From contig NZ_JACHWH010000015.1 of assembly GCF_014191255.1 (NCBI RefSeq), positions 43,516-107,515 of the forward strand: a DNA stretch of 64,000 bases, read 5' to 3'. Below, in pieces: positions 61,633 through 64,000 of this stretch. The position numbers and the translations under genes are program-made. Each line of letters opens with the position of its first letter. Positions within the stretch are counted from its first letter, which is position 1. The notes under the pieces are model-generated. The model worked only from the letters and a program-made list of their open reading frames with translations, was not told the origin of the DNA and did no database searches. The DNA is from Amycolatopsis bartoniae. Lineage in GTDB: Bacteria > Actinomycetota > Actinomycetes > Mycobacteriales > Pseudonocardiaceae.

Positions 61633-62175
61633 ATGACTCCAGCGAACCGCCCGGACACAGTCCACTTGAGGGCGTTCACCGAGGCCGACCTCGCCTTTCT
61701 CGACCGCCTCTGTACGGATCCCGATGCGCTCGGCGAGTTCGAGTGGCCCGGATTCGGTGATCCGAGGGCACGCCGCAAGCGATGGGAGATCGACGGGTAC
61801 ATCTCCGCCGAGTCCGCGGCGGTGGCGATCGCGCGGCCCGACGACACGGTTATCGGCATCGCCACCTGGAAGCCCCGCGGCTTCCCCTCGGGTGTCACCT
61901 ACGAGATCGGCGTGGGGGTGCTCCCCGAGCATCGTGGACAGGGGGTGGGCACGATGGCGCAGAAGCTGCTTGTGGACTACCTGTTCGGCCGCACGACTGC
62001 GAACAGAATCGAGGCCCTCACCAATGGCGGTAACCTCGGCGAGCAGAAAGCCCTCGAACGCCTGGGGTTCCGCCGGGAAGGGGTCATGCGCGGCAGGTCC
62101 TTCCACCACGGCGAGTATGTCGATGTGCTCGTCTACGGTCTGCTCCGCTCAGAGCATTGTCCCGGAACGCCATGA
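61633..62175 (+). CDS. GNAT-family N-acetyltransferase (RimJ/RimL type)
   Basis: A 180-residue acetyl-CoA-dependent acetyltransferase: N-terminal TVHLRAFTEADLAFLDRLC, the acetyl-CoA pyrophosphate loop VLPEHRGQGVGTMA, and the C-terminal segment ALERLGFRREGVMRGR. It may modify a protein N-terminus, a small molecule or an antibiotic. The ATG at 61633 is selected because the longer frame runs into the IS. It stands alone in the island. Confidence 0.92.
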   Translation: MTPANRPDTVHLRAFTEADLAFLDRLCTDPDALGEFEWPGFGDPRARRKRWEIDGYISAESAAVAIARPDDTVIGIATWKPRGFPSGVTYEIGVGVLPEHRGQGVGTMAQKLLVDYLFGRTTANRIEALTNGGNLGEQKALERLGFRREGVMRGRSFHHGEYVDVLVYGLLRSEHCPGTP

Positions 62176-62394
62176 GCGCTCCTCCCACCCTGTTCAAAGT
62201 GAGGTTGGAAAAGGCTCCTCGGCAGGCGGCGGTCGATGGTGTGAAGAGCACCGGTTTGTGGAGTCACCGGGTGGTCCGTCGGTCGAGGAGATCGTCCGGG
62301 AGGAGACGGAAAGGGTGAAAGACGATCTGCTCGAGGCGGTGCAGGGCTGGTTGACCCCCTACGACCTGCCGACCGGAGTGGCCGGTCTGGAGAT

Positions 62395-62725
62395 CGGGCG
62401 GCAGTGGGAGGCCGTCGGTGCACACGGTGAAGATCAGCGGGTTGTACCGGCTCTACCAGAGCCGCAGCGCTGCGTCCAGATCGAAGTCGCCGCTCTCCCG
62501 TGCACGGTCCTCGAGCACTCGTGAAATCTCGCTCCATACGTGGTGGGTCACGAACCCTCGTAGCGTCCCGCGGTGCATCTCTGTGACGAGCGATGAATCC
62601 CGATGGCGGTGGGTCGCAGCCACGATGTCGGAAGTGAGCGCGGAAGCGCCCAGGATCGCCGAGCGGGCCGGCCGTCGTCCGAACGATACGGCCGTCAGCG
62701 AGGAGGCTGCTGGCTCAGGTTTCAT
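62395..62725 (-). pseudogene. Broken PIN-domain gene
   Basis: From ATG 62725 the frame reads SAILGASALTSDIVAA, RGTLRGFVTHHVWSEISRVL and DLDAALRLW, the first half of a PIN-type RNase with an acidic residue in each motif. A TAG at 62453 interrupts it; the same frame continues with SRYNPLIFTVCTDGLP and then loses similarity near 62395. On the other strand, 62230-62420 carries EETERVKDDLLEAVQGWLTP, an unidentified C-terminal fragment. The 3' half, with the remaining acids, is gone. Confidence 0.65.
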
Positions 62726-62787
62726 GGAACGAGCGTAGCTATCGGGTACGACAGTTGGCCGCGTTGCGGTCGTCCAAATCGCGACCG

Positions 62788-63687
62788 TTAGGGCAGCTCA
62801 ATGAAGGGCAGTCCGACGGCGGCGAGTTTGGTTTGCATGTTGATGTCGCTGGTCGCGACGTACAGTGCGGATCCCGGATGGCCGGACTGTAGCAACAAAG
62901 TGGAGGCAATGAACCGATCGTCGGGCACGGTCAGATCGAGCCAGGAGGGAAGCCGGTCGTTGCGTGGCTCGATGTGCTCGAACACAGCCCACACATCGCC
63001 GGCGACGCGAACACCGTCTCGGACGTTTCCGTTGGATCGCAGGCCCTTGAGTCGCTTCTCCGCGCGCTTTGCCGCTTCGCGTAGGTCCTGGTTCCGACCG
63101 CCTCGCTTGAGGTCATCGATCTCGCGGAGCACGACCGGGAGCAGGTGCGCCATGTACCTCGAGCCGAGCGCGCCGACGTGTGCGGCAAGATCTGGGTTGT
63201 CGATGAGTGTGTTGGTGTCGACCGTGAGCCGGGTCGGGTAGTCGTCGACTGGCAGCAGATCGGTCAAATGGCGGAGGTCGGCGACGACATCGTCGAGTTG
63301 TTGGATGGCCTGTTCGAGAGTGGAGGGGACGCCGTGCGCTCCACTCTTCCGAACCAGCCATGCCTCCAGAAGCCCGATGTTCTTGTCGAGCCGGTCGCCA
63401 ACAGTTGGAGTCGGATGCGGGAAAAGCAGTCGGTACCGCGGCTCCCAGTCACGGACTCGGCGCAGCAGCGTCATTCGATCGCCCTCGAGGACGTCCGAAC
63501 TCGGCGCCCATCCCCGGCTTGCGAAGCCAACGAAGACTGCGAAGCTGCTGCGGCTGCTGCGGTTCGGATCGATGTTGATGATCGAGGATGCCGACAGGAT
63601 TTCTGAGTACGCGGAATGAATGTCGTCCAGCTCGGCTAGCAAGCGCCGCACATAAGACTCAGGCGCTTGTCGGTTCGTCGTCGGCAT
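62788..63687 (-). CDS. PIN-domain protein with N-terminal helical region
   Basis: A 299-residue protein. Residues 1-150 are predicted helical and unassigned. Residues 153-299 form a PIN domain with four acids in order: Asp157 (LTVDTNTLID), Glu189 (VLREIDDLKRGG), Asp256/257 (VPDDRFIAST) and Asp281 (ATSDINMQTKLAAVGLPF). Such RNases act as toxins or in RNA processing, and the long N-terminal part may sense or bind a partner. The gene overlaps by 29 bp the minus-strand gene whose stop is at 63659, so the two are coupled. No VapB-like antitoxin is visible. Confidence 0.87.
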   Translation of the reverse strand: MPTTNRQAPESYVRRLLAELDDIHSAYSEILSASSIINIDPNRSSRSSFAVFVGFASRGWAPSSDVLEGDRMTLLRRVRDWEPRYRLLFPHPTPTVGDRLDKNIGLLEAWLVRKSGAHGVPSTLEQAIQQLDDVVADLRHLTDLLPVDDYPTRLTVDTNTLIDNPDLAAHVGALGSRYMAHLLPVVLREIDDLKRGGRNQDLREAAKRAEKRLKGLRSNGNVRDGVRVAGDVWAVFEHIEPRNDRLPSWLDLTVPDDRFIASTLLLQSGHPGSALYVATSDINMQTKLAAVGLPFIELP

Positions 63688-64000
63688 GGTTCTCCTCCTG
63701 GACGGCCGACGTGGCGGCGTCGGATAGTCGGTATCGCACGCGACGGTCGAGGGTGGTCACCGCATGGTAGGTGTGGTCCCCCTGCGTGCGACGCTCGATC
63801 GTGATGGGGTCGGTCAGCCATGCTTCGACGTGTCCGAGTTCGATCCGCTGGGGGCCGATCTGGGTGAACAAGGGCACGGTGACTGCGAATGTGCCTTCCG
63901 GCACGACGGTGTCGGTGGAGAGTTCGACGATGAGGCAGTGGCCTTCCGGGTATCGCCGGGCGGCTTCGTGGCCGCTGAGGATCGCCGCTACGAAGTGCCA
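63659..64000 (-). CDS. Unknown protein, C-terminal part (starts beyond the window)
   Basis: The minus-strand frame is open from the right edge to a stop at 63659, giving at least 113 residues: HEAARRYPEGHCLIVELSTD, FAVTVPLFTQIGPQRIELGH and DDEPTSA at the end. It looks like a beta-rich domain and I cannot name it. Its stop overlaps the start of the PIN-domain gene, so the two probably form an operon. An internal ATG-like start at 63904 is not needed, because the frame continues past it. Confidence 0.65.
   Translation of the reverse strand, partial: WHFVAAILSGHEAARRYPEGHCLIVELSTDTVVPEGTFAVTVPLFTQIGPQRIELGHVEAWLTDPITIERRTQGDHTYHAVTTLDRRVRYRLSDAATSAVQEENHADDEPTSA

Overview
The window is from a high-GC actinomycete. 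Codon use is strongly G/C at third positions, GTG and TTG starts are common, genes overlap by ATGA or GTGA, and the TetR, PucR, acyl-CoA and cytochrome P450 families are typical of the phylum. A Pseudonocardiales host such as Amycolatopsis is my inference from the gene style; nothing in the window proves a genus.

1-32.5 kb is a large CoA-dependent catabolic region: three P450s (2954, 16684, 22784), three acyl-CoA ligases, two adjacent pairs of acyl-CoA dehydrogenases, three enoyl-CoA hydratase-like proteins, seven short-chain dehydrogenases, a thiolase, a fused DUF35-thiolase protein, two thioesterases, two aldehyde dehydrogenases, an amidohydrolase, a zinc alcohol dehydrogenase, a SnoaL-like protein and a cytosolic-looking solute-binding protein. 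The parts fit activation, desaturation, hydration, oxidation and carbon-carbon cleavage of a bulky, probably alicyclic or isoprenoid acid. Paired dehydrogenases and a DUF35-linked retro-aldolase recall steroid side-chain catabolism, but no steroid ring-cleavage genes are present, so the substrate is unknown.

32.5-36.3 kb is a Baeyer-Villiger monooxygenase, esterase and PucR-type regulator module (ketone to ester to acid plus alcohol). 36.4-39.5 kb is a gene graveyard of broken hydrolase, SnoaL, TetR and secreted-protein genes around one intact quinone-oxidoreductase-like gene. 40.1-47.8 kb holds two Tat-exported GH106-type rhamnosidases separated by a TetR gene; the upstream regions at 43.85 and 47.72 kb share the same operator and leader layout.

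47.9-50.5 kb is insertion-sequence debris containing a radical-SAM/SPASM remnant and a truncated methyltransferase. 50.6-55.1 kb is a sulfur-handling module: ArsR-rhodanese regulator, divergent metallo-beta-lactamase-rhodanese protein, MFS transporter and cysteine desulfurase. 55.1-64 kb is an accessory island: fragments of a PLP sulfhydrylase, GAPDH and a serine recombinase ending in a tRNA-like sequence, then an unknown protein, IS3 and IS5 remnants, a GNAT acetyltransferase, PIN-domain genes, and at 58091-60451 a probable anti-phage STAND-like protein joining a DUF4365 nuclease-like domain, a P-loop NTPase and helical repeats. That protein is the best candidate for an undescribed system here.
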